Part shown: positions 38,220-47,519 of the stretch, in pieces | Layout: every line of letters begins with the position of its first letter | How positions within the stretch are numbered: position 1 is the first letter of the stretch | Source of the DNA: Pseudomonas sp. IB20 | GTDB taxonomy: Bacteria > Pseudomonadota > Gammaproteobacteria > Pseudomonadales > Pseudomonadaceae | Reading direction: 5' to 3' | DNA: 64,000 nt | NCBI RefSeq assembly: GCF_009707325.1 | Contig: NZ_CP046103.1 | Location: forward strand, 3,579,284 to 3,643,283 | Position numbers and translations under genes: made by a program | The notes under the pieces: model-generated | The model's database searches: none | Told to the model about the DNA's origin: nothing | What the model saw: only the letters and a program-made list of their open reading frames with translations

Positions 38220-38444
38220 ATGTCCACTCAAATCCACACTCAGGATGCCATTCGCACCCTCACTAACGCTTTTGCACCAATGAACTGCCTGATCATGGCC
38301 GCTCGCAAAGGCTGCTTCAGCTTCACCCTGGTCAACGAACACGGCATCGCTCGTCACAGCGAACGCCTGTACCCCGATCAATACTCCAGCGCAGAACCGC
38401 TGCAGGCCGTGATCGAGCGTACCCGTCAGGCATTGACTGCCTGA
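38220..38444 (+). CDS. Conserved-looking 74-residue protein of unknown function
   Basis: A small soluble protein with an amphipathic start (IRTLTNAFAPMNCLIMAARKG), then FSFTLVNEHGIARHSERLYP and a helical end (LQAVIERTRQALTA). Codon use looks Pseudomonas-like. AGGA lies 9 bases before the ATG, and a strong terminator follows 23 bp after the stop, so it is a complete monocistronic unit. I do not recognise the family. Confidence 0.82.
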   Translation: MSTQIHTQDAIRTLTNAFAPMNCLIMAARKGCFSFTLVNEHGIARHSERLYPDQYSSAEPLQAVIERTRQALTA

Positions 38445-38466
38445 TCGACCCGAGTCGCTGAAACAC

Positions 38467-38497
38467 AAAAACCCTGCTTAAAACGCAGGGTTTTTTA
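38467..38497 (+). terminator. Rho-independent terminator after the 74-residue gene
   Basis: Stem AAACCCTGC / GCAGGGTTT, loop TTAAAAC, followed by TTTTA. It is strong and plus-strand oriented. Confidence 0.9.
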
Positions 38498-38724
38498 TTG
38501 CCTGAAATTCAGCATCGGAACACAAGTACTCAGTACGAATAGATATAAACGTTATAACTAAATGAAGAAGATGTTTTAAAAACAGTCCTTTACATCACAA
38601 ATATGACACTACACTTCAACTCAAGCGGCATGATCCGCTTGCGACGAGCCTGAGATCCGATCCACTGCTGCCAAGCCCCCACCGTCTCAGGCATCGTCGA
38701 CCACTTTCATGGACTGAGGCTTGT

Positions 38725-39207
38725 ATGGGTATCGCCGCCAGCGAATTGTGTCGTTATGTGATCAGGCCGACGTTGATTTACCTCGGCCGCCATAACCCTG
38801 CAGCTGAAGCCCTGCTGTTGGGCATTGCCGCCAGCCAATCGGAACTCGGCTCGGCCCTGCATGACCGCCGCGGCCACGGTTTGTACAGCATCACCGAGCC
38901 ACGCCACCGCGCCCTATGGGACGATTACCTTGCACGCGACCCCGAACGCGCCAGCCTGGTGCGCGGCCTGGCCAGCCAACACGCCTTCCTCAGCGCGCCC
39001 CAACTGGAACTCACGGTTAACCTGCGTTACGCCACCGCCATCGCCTGGCTGCTGGTGGAGCAACACCGCCCTGCCCTGCCGCCACCGGGCGACGTACTTG
39101 CCATGGCGCGTATCTGGAAAGAAATATTTCACCCTCAAGGTCGGCTGCGGGATTTCACCCAAGCCTGGCAAACCTGTGTTTCACCCATGAATCAGGTCAC
39201 TTGTTGA
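38725..39207 (+). CDS. Hypothetical protein, 160 residues
   Basis: A soluble, mostly helical protein starting MGIAASELCRYVIRPTLIYL. Residues 20-60 contain GRHNPAAEALLLGIAASQSEL and HDRRGHGLYSITEPRHRALWDDYL, which superficially resembles lysozyme- or phage-associated helical folds. This is not enough to name a family. It is preceded by a 280-bp AT-rich stretch in which no gene is seen, and followed by the FadL gene 146 bp downstream. Confidence 0.78.
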   Translation: MGIAASELCRYVIRPTLIYLGRHNPAAEALLLGIAASQSELGSALHDRRGHGLYSITEPRHRALWDDYLARDPERASLVRGLASQHAFLSAPQLELTVNLRYATAIAWLLVEQHRPALPPPGDVLAMARIWKEIFHPQGRLRDFTQAWQTCVSPMNQVTC

Positions 39208-39353
39208 TCAGGCGTTTTGCAAGATTCGGCTAAAAACGCTGATTTTGGTCTGATTGTCCTACAAAACCGCTCTATCTCCTACATTACAGCCTATAGCGCT
39301 AACTTAAATTTATTGATACTTTCCGCAGCGGTGATCACCACGGAGTTCTAATA

Positions 39354-40658
39354 ATGAAAAAAGTAATGCTCAAGACCACACTTAGCCTCGCCGTTGCCAT
39401 GGCTTCCTCCCAACTGTTCGCAAGCGGCTTCGCCCTCAACGAACAAGACGTCGCCGGTATGGGTACGGGTTTCGCAGGCCGGTCTTCTTCTGCCGAAAAC
39501 GCCAGCACTGTCTTTGGTAACCCTGCCGGTATGGCTCGCCTCGAAGGCCAGCAAATCACCGGCGGCGTCGCCGCTATCGATGCATCGACCGACATCAAAG
39601 ACGCCAGCGGCCGCTCACGCGGCAGTAACAAAGGGGACATGGTGCCGTTCACCGCTGTTCCTTTTGGTTTCTACACCAACAAACTTAACGACCAGTGGGC
39701 AGTCGGCTTCGGTGTTTACGCACCGTTCGGCCTGAAGACTGACTACGAACGTGGCTTCCAAGGCCGCGCATTCGGCAACAAGAGTGAAGTGGCTGTTATC
39801 ACCTTCCAGCCGACTGTGAGCTACGCCTTCAACGACAAGGTGTCGATCGGTTTTGGTCCGACCATTAACCGCATTTCCGGCACCCTGGAGTCGCAACCAA
39901 GCCTCGCGGGGCTGCCGCTCCCAGGTCTGGCAGGCACCGGCGACAACAAAATCAAAGTCAAGGGCGACGACACCGCGCTCGGCTTTAACGCCGGTATCCT
40001 GGTGCAAGCCACCGACACCACCCGTGTCGGCCTGACTTACCACTCGAAAGTGAAATACAAGCTCGAAGGCCACACCGACGTGACGCCAGGCGCCGGCGTT
40101 CCTGGCGGTTACCTGCGTGCCAACCGCTACGACGCTTCGCTGAAAGTCGACACCCCTGAATCCTGGGACGCTTCGGTTACTCAAGACCTGAGCGATGCCT
40201 GGAAGGTTTACGGTGGTGCGACCTGGACGCGCTGGAGCCGCCTGAAAGACATTACCGTCAACAACGAAGGTGTGACGGCAACGACCGGTGGTGCACTCGC
40301 ACCGCGGATCGTCGGCCAGATCCAAGAGCCGCAAAACTGGCACGACACCTGGGCCTACGCCCTGGGTACCTCGTACCAAGTGACCAAGCAAGTGGTCCTG
40401 CGTACCGGCTTGACCTTCGACCAGTCGCCGACCAACAACACTGACCGTTCGCCGCGTATTCCTACCGGTGACCGGACTATCTTCAGTGTCGGCCTGGGCT
40501 ACGCGGTGATGGATAACATGACCATCGACCTGGCTTACTCCTACCTCAAGGAAGAGCCGGTCAAGGTGAACAAACAGAACGCGCTGGGCCAGACCTATGC
40601 GTCCAAGTACGAAAACAGCGCCAACGGCTTCGGCCTGGGCATGACGTACAAGTTCTGA
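39354..40658 (+). CDS. fadL: FadL/OmpP1-family outer membrane transporter
   Basis: A 434-residue porin for long-chain fatty acids or other hydrophobic compounds. A signal peptide of about 23 residues ends LFAS. The mature start is the FadL hatch (GFALNEQDVAGMGTGFAG ... SSAENASTVFGNPAGMARL) with the NPA motif. Beta-strand repeats follow, and the protein ends FGLGMTYKF with C-terminal Phe. GGAG lies 9 bases before the ATG, and a strong terminator follows. Length matches the family. The precise substrate cannot be read from sequence. Confidence 0.95.
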   Translation: MKKVMLKTTLSLAVAMASSQLFASGFALNEQDVAGMGTGFAGRSSSAENASTVFGNPAGMARLEGQQITGGVAAIDASTDIKDASGRSRGSNKGDMVPFTAVPFGFYTNKLNDQWAVGFGVYAPFGLKTDYERGFQGRAFGNKSEVAVITFQPTVSYAFNDKVSIGFGPTINRISGTLESQPSLAGLPLPGLAGTGDNKIKVKGDDTALGFNAGILVQATDTTRVGLTYHSKVKYKLEGHTDVTPGAGVPGGYLRANRYDASLKVDTPESWDASVTQDLSDAWKVYGGATWTRWSRLKDITVNNEGVTATTGGALAPRIVGQIQEPQNWHDTWAYALGTSYQVTKQVVLRTGLTFDQSPTNNTDRSPRIPTGDRTIFSVGLGYAVMDNMTIDLAYSYLKEEPVKVNKQNALGQTYASKYENSANGFGLGMTYKF

Positions 40659-40672
40659 TTCAAACCGTATAA

Positions 40673-40710
40673 AAAAGCCCCGCTCTCCTGCAAAGGAGGC
40701 GGGGCTTTTT
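40673..40710. terminator. Bidirectional terminator between fadL and the peroxidase gene
   Basis: A perfect stem AAAGCCCCGC ... GCGGGGCTTT with an inner CTCC/GGAG extension, with A and T runs on both sides. It lies between converging genes. Confidence 0.92.
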
Positions 40711-40722
40711 AGTCGGCGATGA

Positions 40723-41271
40723 TCAGGGTTTAGACGCAATCGCCTCTTCAACCGCCTTGATCAGCTCCGGGCTGTCCGGCTTGGTCAGGCTGGAGAAATT
40801 GGCGATCACCTTACCCTGGCGGTCGACCACGTACTTATAGAAATTCCACTTCGGCGCGTTGGTCTGCTGCGCCAGGACCTTGAACAAATGTACCGCATCC
40901 GGCCCCTTGACCTTCTGCGGCTCGGTCATGGTGAAGGTCACGCCGTAATTCACGTAACACACCTTGGCGGTCTCTTCGCCGGTCTTGGCCTCCTGCTTGA
41001 AGTCATCGGACGGCACGCCGATCACCTCCAACCCTTGTTCTTTATAGCGTTGATACAGGGCTTCGAGGCCTTTGAACTGTGGCGCGAAGCCACAGAAGCT
41101 GGCGGTATTGACGATCACCAGGGGTTTGCCGGCAAAGCGCTGGCACAGATCAATGGATTCCTTGGCCCGCAACTTGGGCAATTGGCCCTCCAGCAACGGC
41201 AGGCAGTTGGCAGCCATTGCTACACTGCCAGCAGCCATCAGGACGGGTACAGCGAGCCAGCGCATCAGCAT
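40723..41271 (-). CDS. Periplasmic glutathione peroxidase-like protein
   Basis: A 182-residue thiol peroxidase of the GPx family. An N-terminal signal peptide (about 20 residues, ending AMA) sends it to the periplasm. The peroxidatic Cys is in [12 protein letters not shown]. The conserved Trp-Asn are in [17 protein letters not shown]. Gln appears in the active-site tetrad region ([10 protein letters not shown]). It is a Cys-type enzyme, probably using thioredoxin-like reductants. It lies in the order fadL - gpx - MFS - MarR, and downstream of the microprotein and MFS gene on the same strand. Confidence 0.92.
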   Translation of the reverse strand: MLMRWLAVPVLMAAGSVAMAANCLPLLEGQLPKLRAKESIDLCQRFAGKPLVIVNTASFCGFAPQFKGLEALYQRYKEQGLEVIGVPSDDFKQEAKTGEETAKVCYVNYGVTFTMTEPQKVKGPDAVHLFKVLAQQTNAPKWNFYKYVVDRQGKVIANFSSLTKPDSPELIKAVEEAIASKP

Positions 41272-41305
41272 GTCGAAAGTCCTTAATTCAGTTCAGACAC
41301 AGAAC

Positions 41306-41425
41306 TTAACAGATGGACATACCCAGTTGCATCAACGCGAGCCCACCCTGTTGCCAGCCCCACCAGGCCAGCCACAACAAAACCAGGCCTGCCGAAAGGG
41401 CCAACCCGCGTACCGTTACACTCAT
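41306..41425 (-). CDS. 39-residue membrane microprotein coupled to the MFS gene
   Basis: A short frame begins MSVTVRGLALSAGLVLLWLA, continues with WWGWQQGGLALMQ and ends GMSIC. One hydrophobic helix spans about residues 6-22, with tryptophans at its end. Its ATG overlaps the MFS stop codon as ATGA, which indicates translational coupling. It lies 35 bp upstream of the peroxidase gene on the same strand. No family is recognised. The overlap and clean single-helix profile make it a credible small gene rather than noise. Confidence 0.65.
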   Translation of the reverse strand: MSVTVRGLALSAGLVLLWLAWWGWQQGGLALMQLGMSIC

Positions 41426-42627
41426 GCCGCCTCCATTTGCGTCAGGCGCGCCACTGGCCGCTCACGCACTGGCCAGTTCAGGGCCGCTGCAAGCAGGCTC
41501 AGCAGGATCGACACCTGCCAGATCAAATCGTAGTTGCCGGTTCGATCATAGACCACCCCGCCCAACCAGCCGCCGAGAAACGAACCGAGTTGGTGGAACA
41601 GGAACACAATCCCACCCAGCATCGAGAGGTTTCGCACGCCAAACAAGGTGGCGACGGTACCGTTGGTCAGCGGCACGGTGGACAGCCACAAAAAGCCCAT
41701 CGCCATGCCGAACAGGTAGGCCGTGACTTCGGTCACCGGCGCCCACAAGAACAGCACGATCACCACCGCGCGCAGCAGATACAAGCCGGTGAGCAAGCGC
41801 GGCTTGGACATGCGCCCGCCGAGCCAGCCGGCGGTGTAGGTGCCAAACACGTTAAACAGCCCGATCAAGGCCAGCACCGTGGTGCCCACCGTGGCCGGCA
41901 GATGCTGGTCGACCAGATACGCCGGCAAGTGCACGCCGATAAACACCACCTGGAAACCGCAGACAAAAAAACCAATGGCCAGCAGCCAGAACCCAGAGTG
42001 GGAACAGGCCTCTTTCAACGCTTCGCGCAGCGTTTGCTGACCGGCAATAACCGGCAGCGGTTTGTTCTTGAGCATCGCCACCAGCGGCAGGATCAGCGCC
42101 ACCATCAGGCCCAACGCCAGCAATGCAGCCGACCAGCCCAGCCAGCCGATTAGGCCCAAGGTGCCGGGCACCATGGCGAATTGGCCGAAAGAACCTGCGG
42201 CGCTCGCAATGCCCATGGCCATGCTGCGTTTTTCCGGCGGCACCGCGCGGCCGACCACCCCGAGAATCACCGAAAACGAGGTGCCCGACAGGCCGATCCC
42301 GATCAACAAGCCTGCACTGAGTGACAACGACCACGCCGAATCGGACATGCCCATCAACACCAGCCCCACGGCGTACAGCACACCGCCGACAAACACGGCT
42401 TTGGTCGCACCGAAACGATCGGCCAGGGCCCCGGTAAACGGCTGTGCCAGGCCCCAGATCAGGTTCTGCAGTGCAATGGCGAAGGCAAACGTCTCACGGC
42501 CCCAGCCGAATTCGCTGCTCATCGGCGCCAGAAACAGGCCAAAGCCGTGCCGCACACCCAAGGACAACGCCAGGATCAGCGCACTCCCCACAAGAACCCA
42601 GCCACTGGTGCGCCACATCGAGGTCAT
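41422..42627 (-). CDS. MFS transporter
   Basis: A 401-residue major facilitator with 12 predicted helices. The loop 2-3 motif is GALADRFGATK and its repeat in the second half GWLGGRMSKPR. The protein resembles the oxalate/formate- and monocarboxylate-type MFS (GVRHGFGLFLAPMSSEFGWGRETFAFA). The substrate is unknown. The gene follows a MarR regulator gene by 52 bp, with an operator-like palindrome in that gap, and its stop codon overlaps a 39-residue gene. Confidence 0.93.
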   Translation of the reverse strand: MTSMWRTSGWVLVGSALILALSLGVRHGFGLFLAPMSSEFGWGRETFAFAIALQNLIWGLAQPFTGALADRFGATKAVFVGGVLYAVGLVLMGMSDSAWSLSLSAGLLIGIGLSGTSFSVILGVVGRAVPPEKRSMAMGIASAAGSFGQFAMVPGTLGLIGWLGWSAALLALGLMVALILPLVAMLKNKPLPVIAGQQTLREALKEACSHSGFWLLAIGFFVCGFQVVFIGVHLPAYLVDQHLPATVGTTVLALIGLFNVFGTYTAGWLGGRMSKPRLLTGLYLLRAVVIVLFLWAPVTEVTAYLFGMAMGFLWLSTVPLTNGTVATLFGVRNLSMLGGIVFLFHQLGSFLGGWLGGVVYDRTGNYDLIWQVSILLSLLAAALNWPVRERPVARLTQMEAA

Positions 42628-42641
42628 TCTTATTCTCCGTC

Positions 42642-42657
42642 GCGGGTATATACCCGC
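42642..42657. promoter_or_regulatory. Operator-like perfect palindrome between marR and MFS genes
   Basis: GCGGGTATATACCCGC is a perfect 16-base palindrome in the 52-bp marR-MFS gap, 15 bp before the MFS start. The right half recurs upstream of marR (43089-43104). It is a likely binding site of the MarR regulator. Confidence 0.7.
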
Positions 42658-42679
42658 TTGTATTCGAATAAACTCGCGC

Positions 42680-43084
42680 TCAGGCGAGTTCGTCCAGCAA
42701 GGCCAACAAGGTTTCGCGCTTTTCGGCGCCTAACTGATCAATCAATTTCTGCTGCGCCGCTTCCCATGCCGGCAATGCGGCGGCCAGACGTTGCTCGCCG
42801 GCGACGGTCAACACCACCAGGCGGTTGCGCAAGTCATCACCCTCGACCAACTGCACCAGGCCTTCGCCTTCCAATACCCGCAGGTTACGCCCCAAGGTAC
42901 TGCGATCCAGGCCCATGGCTTCAGCCAGGCTGGAAATGCTCGGTTGATCCAGGCGTTGCAAGTTACACAGCAAAGAATACTGGGCGACGTTGATCCCGAA
43001 GCCGTCGAGAGCGCCGTCGTAGTGCCTGCTGACGCCACGGGCGGCGCGTCGCAGGTTGGTGCATAAACATTGGGAGGCAAGCAT
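42680..43084 (-). CDS. MarR-family regulator beside the MFS gene
   Basis: A 134-residue winged-helix regulator. Motifs are NVAQYSLLCNLQRLDQPSISSLAEAMGLDRSTLGRNLRVLE (HTH) and GDDLRNRLVVLTVAGEQRL (wing). Three Cys occur (Cys6, Cys8, Cys40), two as CLC near the N-terminus. Thiol sensing is possible but speculative. It probably represses itself and the MFS gene through the paired GTATATACCCGC sites. The next gene upstream is cobS, which lies on the same strand. Confidence 0.93.
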   Translation of the reverse strand: MLASQCLCTNLRRAARGVSRHYDGALDGFGINVAQYSLLCNLQRLDQPSISSLAEAMGLDRSTLGRNLRVLEGEGLVQLVEGDDLRNRLVVLTVAGEQRLAAALPAWEAAQQKLIDQLGAEKRETLLALLDELA

Positions 43085-43088
43085 GGAA

Positions 43089-43104
43089 GGTGTATATACC
43101 CGCG
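43089..43104. promoter_or_regulatory. Second MarR operator-like site
   Basis: GGTGTATATACCCGCG is near-identical to the right half and centre of the palindrome at 42642-42657 and lies 5 bp before the marR start codon. This position suits autorepression. Confidence 0.65.
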
Positions 43105-43126
43105 ATTATGGAAATGCAAGAAAGTG

Positions 43127-43855
43127 TTACAACGCCAAGCCGACCAACACCGCGACTTCCAACAGCTCCAACAGTGCGCCGGCCGTGTCGCCGGTGGTGC
43201 CGCCGAGCCGATTGACCATCAGTTGGCGCAGGCCGATAAAGCACAGGGCCGCGAGTAAAACAGCGATCCCGCCGCTGAAACCACCGATCAGGATGCAGGC
43301 CAGGCCGCTGAGGATCAGCACCTGTTGGCCGACGATCCGCGGTAAATGATCTGACAACGCCTGCCCCAGACCTCCTGCACGCACATAGCGCGTGGTGAGG
43401 AACAGCGCCAGCATCGATGCACGCCCGATCAGTGGCGCGAGGATCAGCGCGGCACTGTTGTGTTGCTCGATCAAGGCCACCAATGCCGTGAACTTGAGCA
43501 GCAACACCAAGCCCAAGGTGACCACGGCAATCGGTCCGCTACGCGGGTCTTTCATGATGGTCAGGGTGCGCTCGCGATCGCCGAAACCACCGAGCCAGGC
43601 ATCCGCGCTGTCGGCCAGGCCGTCCAGGTGCAAGCCGCCACTGAGCAGCACCCACGCCGTCAGTAACAGCGCGGCGTGCAGCAACAACGGGGCGCCCATC
43701 AACGCCGTGTTCAGGGCCCACAGCAGCAGCCCGAACAACAACCCGACCAGCGGATAAAACAGCAGCGAACGCCCCAGCTCCTGAGGCTGTGGCATGCCCG
43801 GCAGCCGAATCGGCAGGCTGCTGAGAAATTGCAGGGCGATCCAGAATGGCAGCAT
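43127..43855 (-). CDS. cobS: Adenosylcobinamide-GDP ribazoletransferase
   Basis: A 242-residue integral membrane enzyme joining alpha-ribazole to adenosylcobinamide-GDP. The N-terminus FWIALQFLSSLPIRLPG and the metal-binding LHLDGLADSADAWLGGFGDRERTLTIMKDPRSG (within about 75-107) are diagnostic. It is the last gene of the cob operon, starting 2 bp after cobC stops. Confidence 0.97.
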   Translation of the reverse strand: MLPFWIALQFLSSLPIRLPGMPQPQELGRSLLFYPLVGLLFGLLLWALNTALMGAPLLLHAALLLTAWVLLSGGLHLDGLADSADAWLGGFGDRERTLTIMKDPRSGPIAVVTLGLVLLLKFTALVALIEQHNSAALILAPLIGRASMLALFLTTRYVRAGGLGQALSDHLPRIVGQQVLILSGLACILIGGFSGGIAVLLAALCFIGLRQLMVNRLGGTTGDTAGALLELLEVAVLVGLAL

Positions 43856-43857
43856 CG

Positions 43858-44433
43858 TCAGCGTCCTTCCTTCAACACGCCGTCGGGCGCCACCTGCAGG
43901 CTGAACAGCCCACCGTGGCCGACTTCGACATTCAGCAGTTGCTCGCGGGGCAAACCGCGCGCTTGCGCCAGCAGCAGACGCATGACGCCACCGTGGCTGA
44001 TCAGCAACACGCGCTCGCCGGCATAAGCTTGATGCAAACGTGAGACAGCGCCGAGAACACGGTCGGAAAAGTCGCTGACACGCTCGCCTTCAGGCGGTGT
44101 GAAGCGATAGGGATCGGCCCAGAACAAGCCCAACCCTTCGGCATCGGTTTCCATCAGCGCGGCCGCGCTCTGCCCTTCCCAGGCGCCGAAGTGCAGCTCT
44201 TGCAGATCCTTTTCCAGGCTCATGGGGAGCTTGAGCCGAGCACCTAACTCTTGGGCGAACAGCGCGCAGCGTTGCAGTGGCGAGCTGACCAACCGGTCCC
44301 ACGGCCCCTGCTCCACCACAGCGGCGCGCATCTGCTCCCAGCCCTTGGCGGTGAGTGCGTCGTCCAGGCTGCCGCGCAGGCCACCGCCCAGCTCCGTTTC
44401 GCCGTGGCGCAGCAGGTCCAGGTGCAAGGTCAT
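43858..44433 (-). CDS. cobC: Alpha-ribazole phosphatase
   Basis: A 191-residue histidine phosphatase. The RHG motif is LLRHGET at residues 7-13; a second His is in [11 protein letters not shown]. It removes the 5' phosphate of alpha-ribazole-phosphate or of cobalamin-phosphate. The start ATG (44433) overlaps the cobT stop as ATGA; an upstream start would extend into cobT without family support. Confidence 0.95.
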   Translation of the reverse strand: MTLHLDLLRHGETELGGGLRGSLDDALTAKGWEQMRAAVVEQGPWDRLVSSPLQRCALFAQELGARLKLPMSLEKDLQELHFGAWEGQSAAALMETDAEGLGLFWADPYRFTPPEGERVSDFSDRVLGAVSRLHQAYAGERVLLISHGGVMRLLLAQARGLPREQLLNVEVGHGGLFSLQVAPDGVLKEGR

Positions 44434-45485
44434 GCCGGGCGGTCCGCCACGGCGGCTTCGGCGAAGGTCGCCATCTGCCCGTGCAATGCGCACGCAAGGC
44501 GCAACAACGGCACCGCCAGCGCTGCACCGCTGCCTTCACCCAGGCGCAGGCCCAATTCCAGCAACGGTTGTGCGTCAAGGCGTTGCAGCACATGACGATG
44601 ACCCGGCTCAGCGCCGCGATGGCCGAACACCAGCCACCCACGGCACGCTGGGTTCAAGCGGGTGGCAACCAACGCCGCAACCGTGCAGATAAACCCATCC
44701 ACCAGCACCACGATGCCTTCCTGGGCGCAGGCCAGGTAGGCACCGACCAGCGCGGCAATTTCAAACCCGCCGAGGTTGAACAAGGTCTGCAACGCGTCGC
44801 CACGCTGCCCGGCATGCAACGCCAATGCGCGCTCGATGACGGCCACCTTGTGACTGACGCCTTGGGCATTTAAACCGGTGCCCGGACCGGTCAGGTCGCT
44901 GACCTGGCAGTCGAGCAACGCGCACGCCAAGGCGCTGGCAGCGGTGGTGTTGCCGATGCCCATCTCACCGCCGATAAACAACTGCGCGCCGCTCTCCAAG
45001 GCACGGCGCGCGCTGTCGCGACCGGCGTGCAGGGCCAAGCGACCCTGAGCCTCAGTCATCGCCGGGCCGTTGACGAAATTGGCCGTGCCCGCGCCGATGT
45101 TCAGGTGACGCACACCCGGCAGGTTCAGCGACGGCGTTACCGTCCCCAGGTCGACCACCTCCAGCTGCGCATCCAACTGCCGCGCCAATACGCTGATGGC
45201 CGCGCCGCCGGTGACAAAGTTGTGCAGCATCTGCCCGGTCACTTCTTGGGGAAACGCCGACACGCCTTCTGCGACCACACCATGATCACCGGCGAAAATC
45301 GCGATCCACACGCGGTCCACCAACGGCTTGACCTGGCCTTGCAAGCCGGCCAACTGCACCGCCACGGCTTCCAGCTGACCGAGAGAACCGGTCGGTTTGG
45401 TCAGTTGCTGTTGGCGAGCCAGCGCGTGTTCATGCGCCGAAGCGTCGACGGCCTTGCAGGGGTTGAGCCACCAAGTGTCAGTCAT
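44430..45485 (-). CDS. cobT: Nicotinate-nucleotide-dimethylbenzimidazole phosphoribosyltransferase
   Basis: A 351-residue enzyme that activates DMB to alpha-ribazole-phosphate. Recognisable blocks are [15 protein letters not shown] at the N-terminus, [22 protein letters not shown], and [19 protein letters not shown]. The length is standard. It overlaps cobU (ATGA) and cobC (ATGA). DMB is supplied by BluB, encoded in the same operon. Confidence 0.97.
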   Translation of the reverse strand: MTDTWWLNPCKAVDASAHEHALARQQQLTKPTGSLGQLEAVAVQLAGLQGQVKPLVDRVWIAIFAGDHGVVAEGVSAFPQEVTGQMLHNFVTGGAAISVLARQLDAQLEVVDLGTVTPSLNLPGVRHLNIGAGTANFVNGPAMTEAQGRLALHAGRDSARRALESGAQLFIGGEMGIGNTTAASALACALLDCQVSDLTGPGTGLNAQGVSHKVAVIERALALHAGQRGDALQTLFNLGGFEIAALVGAYLACAQEGIVVLVDGFICTVAALVATRLNPACRGWLVFGHRGAEPGHRHVLQRLDAQPLLELGLRLGEGSGAALAVPLLRLACALHGQMATFAEAAVADRPA

Positions 45486-46003
45486 AACGCAGTACCTTTC
45501 AAAGTCAGGGGCAGGCCGGCGACGGTCAGGACAACACGCTGACAGCGCTCAGCCAAGGCTTGATGCAGCCAGCCGGCTTCATCCACATAGCGGCGAGTCA
45601 ATTCGCCCAGCGGCACGACACCCAGACCGGTCTCGTTGCTGACAAAAATGATTTCACCTGGCAACGAAGCCAGGGTTTCCAGCAGTTGGTCACGCTCAAG
45701 CGCCAGACGCGCCGGGTCTTCGAGCATCAGCAGATTGGTCAGCCACAAGGTCAGGCAATCCACCAACAGGCAGCGCTCGGCGGCGGCGTTTTCACGCAGA
45801 ACGCGCGCCAATTCGATGGGTTCCTCGATCAAGCCCCAGTGATCGGGGCGACGCTGGCGATGCAGCGCGACGCGCTCGTTCATCTCACCGTCCAGCGGCT
45901 GGCTGGTGGCGATATAGGTAACGGGCAAAGCGCTCTCACTGGCGAGCTTTTCGGCGAGACGGCTCTTACCGGAACGGGCACCGCCGAGGATCAACTGATA
46001 CAT
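45482..46003 (-). CDS. cobU: Bifunctional adenosylcobinamide kinase / guanylyltransferase
   Basis: A 173-residue P-loop enzyme. The Walker A motif GGARSGKS is at residues 7-14. Other family features are [15 protein letters not shown] and [14 protein letters not shown]. It phosphorylates adenosylcobinamide and transfers GMP to it, producing the substrate of CobS. Also named CobP in the aerobic pathway. A 64-bp gap separates it from cobQ. Confidence 0.97.
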   Translation of the reverse strand: MYQLILGGARSGKSRLAEKLASESALPVTYIATSQPLDGEMNERVALHRQRRPDHWGLIEEPIELARVLRENAAAERCLLVDCLTLWLTNLLMLEDPARLALERDQLLETLASLPGEIIFVSNETGLGVVPLGELTRRYVDEAGWLHQALAERCQRVVLTVAGLPLTLKGTAL

Positions 46004-46067
46004 GGGAAGGCACCTTTATTGGCCGGCCGGTCGCGGGGCCTCCCACCTAAAGTCCATGTGTACACCG

Positions 46068-47519
46068 TCAAATCCCGCACAGCTTGCGCAATAAGCCGGT
46101 ATCCAGATGGTTCTCCACCAAGTCCGCCAACCGCTCAATATCACGCTCGCGCAAAGCGTGGTAATCCACTTCCTGCACAGACTCCAAACCAGCCCAGCGC
46201 AATAGGGCGCTGCAAGCGGCCGGCGTCTCAAACAACCCATGCAGATAGGTGCCAAGAATCTGCCCGTCTTCACTCTGCGCGCCATCACTTCGGCCATCAT
46301 CCAAAAACACCGCGGCACGCGACAAGCCACTGCCCGAGGTCACACCCGCATGGATCTCATAGCCACTGACCTCAGCATCCTCCAGCAACAACCGCCCACG
46401 CACATTGCGCAACTGCTTCTCTTGCTCCAGCGTCGTGCTGAACGCCAGCAACCCCAGCCCATCGCTGGACCCGGCCAGCCCTTCCAACCCCAGCGGGTCA
46501 TGCACTTGCTCACCGAGCATCTGCAACCCACCGCAAATCCCCAACACCTTGCCGCCATAACGCAAATGCCGCGCCACGGCCGTGTCCCAGCCATTAGCGC
46601 GCAGGTACGCCAAATCGCTGCGCACACTTTTCGAACCCGGCAAGATAATCAGGTCAGCCGCCGGAATGGGCTGGCCCGGGCCGATAAACTGCAAATCCAC
46701 CTGCGGATGCAGGCGCAACGGATCAAAATCCGTATGATTGCTGATACGCGGCAACACCGGCACCACCACGTTGAGCACCTGCGCGGCCTTGTCGATCTGG
46801 CGCTGGTCGATGCCGTCTTCGGCTTCCAGATGCAAGTCCATGACGTAAGGCAACACGCCCACCACTGGCTTGCCGGTGCGCGCTTCCAGCCAATCCAAAC
46901 CTGGCTGCAACAGCGCAATATCGCCACGAAAGCGGTTGATGATGAAGCCCTTGACCCGCGCCTGCTCGGTCGGCGAAAGCAATTGCAGGGTGCCGACCAG
47001 ATGGGCAAACACGCCACCGCGATTGATATCGGCGATCAGCAGCACCGGGCAATCCACCGCTTCGGCGAAGCCCATATTGGCGATGTCATTGGCGCGCAGG
47101 TTGATCTCTGCCGGGGAACCCGCGCCTTCCACCATCACCACCGGGTAGGCCTCGCTCAACCGCGCGTGGGAGGCCAGCACTGCCTGCATCGCAATGGCTT
47201 TATAGTCGTGATAGGCCACGGCGTTCATGCTGGTCACGGCGCGGCCATGGATGATCACCTGGGAGCCGGTGTCACTGTTGGGTTTGAGCAGCACCGGGTT
47301 CATGTCTGTGTGCGGCGCGAGGTTAGCGGCCTGGGCTTGCACGGCCTGGGCGCGGCCGATCTCGCCGCCTTCAGCCGTCACGGCGCTGTTGAGCGCCATG
47401 TTCTGCGGCTTGAACGGCGCCACCGCCACGCCCTGGCGCACCAGCCAGCGGCACAGCGCGGTCACCAGGGTACTTTTACCGGCGTCGGAGGTGGTGCCTT
47501 GCACCATCAGCGTACTCAT
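46068..47519 (-). CDS. cobQ: Cobyric acid synthase
   Basis: A 483-residue glutamine-dependent amidotransferase amidating four side chains of the corrin ring. The N-terminal P-loop is [14 protein letters not shown]. The C-terminal GATase domain has the nucleophile Cys in [13 protein letters not shown]. The length is standard. It overlaps the upstream aminotransferase gene by 4 bp. Confidence 0.97.
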   Translation of the reverse strand: MSTLMVQGTTSDAGKSTLVTALCRWLVRQGVAVAPFKPQNMALNSAVTAEGGEIGRAQAVQAQAANLAPHTDMNPVLLKPNSDTGSQVIIHGRAVTSMNAVAYHDYKAIAMQAVLASHARLSEAYPVVMVEGAGSPAEINLRANDIANMGFAEAVDCPVLLIADINRGGVFAHLVGTLQLLSPTEQARVKGFIINRFRGDIALLQPGLDWLEARTGKPVVGVLPYVMDLHLEAEDGIDQRQIDKAAQVLNVVVPVLPRISNHTDFDPLRLHPQVDLQFIGPGQPIPAADLIILPGSKSVRSDLAYLRANGWDTAVARHLRYGGKVLGICGGLQMLGEQVHDPLGLEGLAGSSDGLGLLAFSTTLEQEKQLRNVRGRLLLEDAEVSGYEIHAGVTSGSGLSRAAVFLDDGRSDGAQSEDGQILGTYLHGLFETPAACSALLRWAGLESVQEVDYHALRERDIERLADLVENHLDTGLLRKLCGI

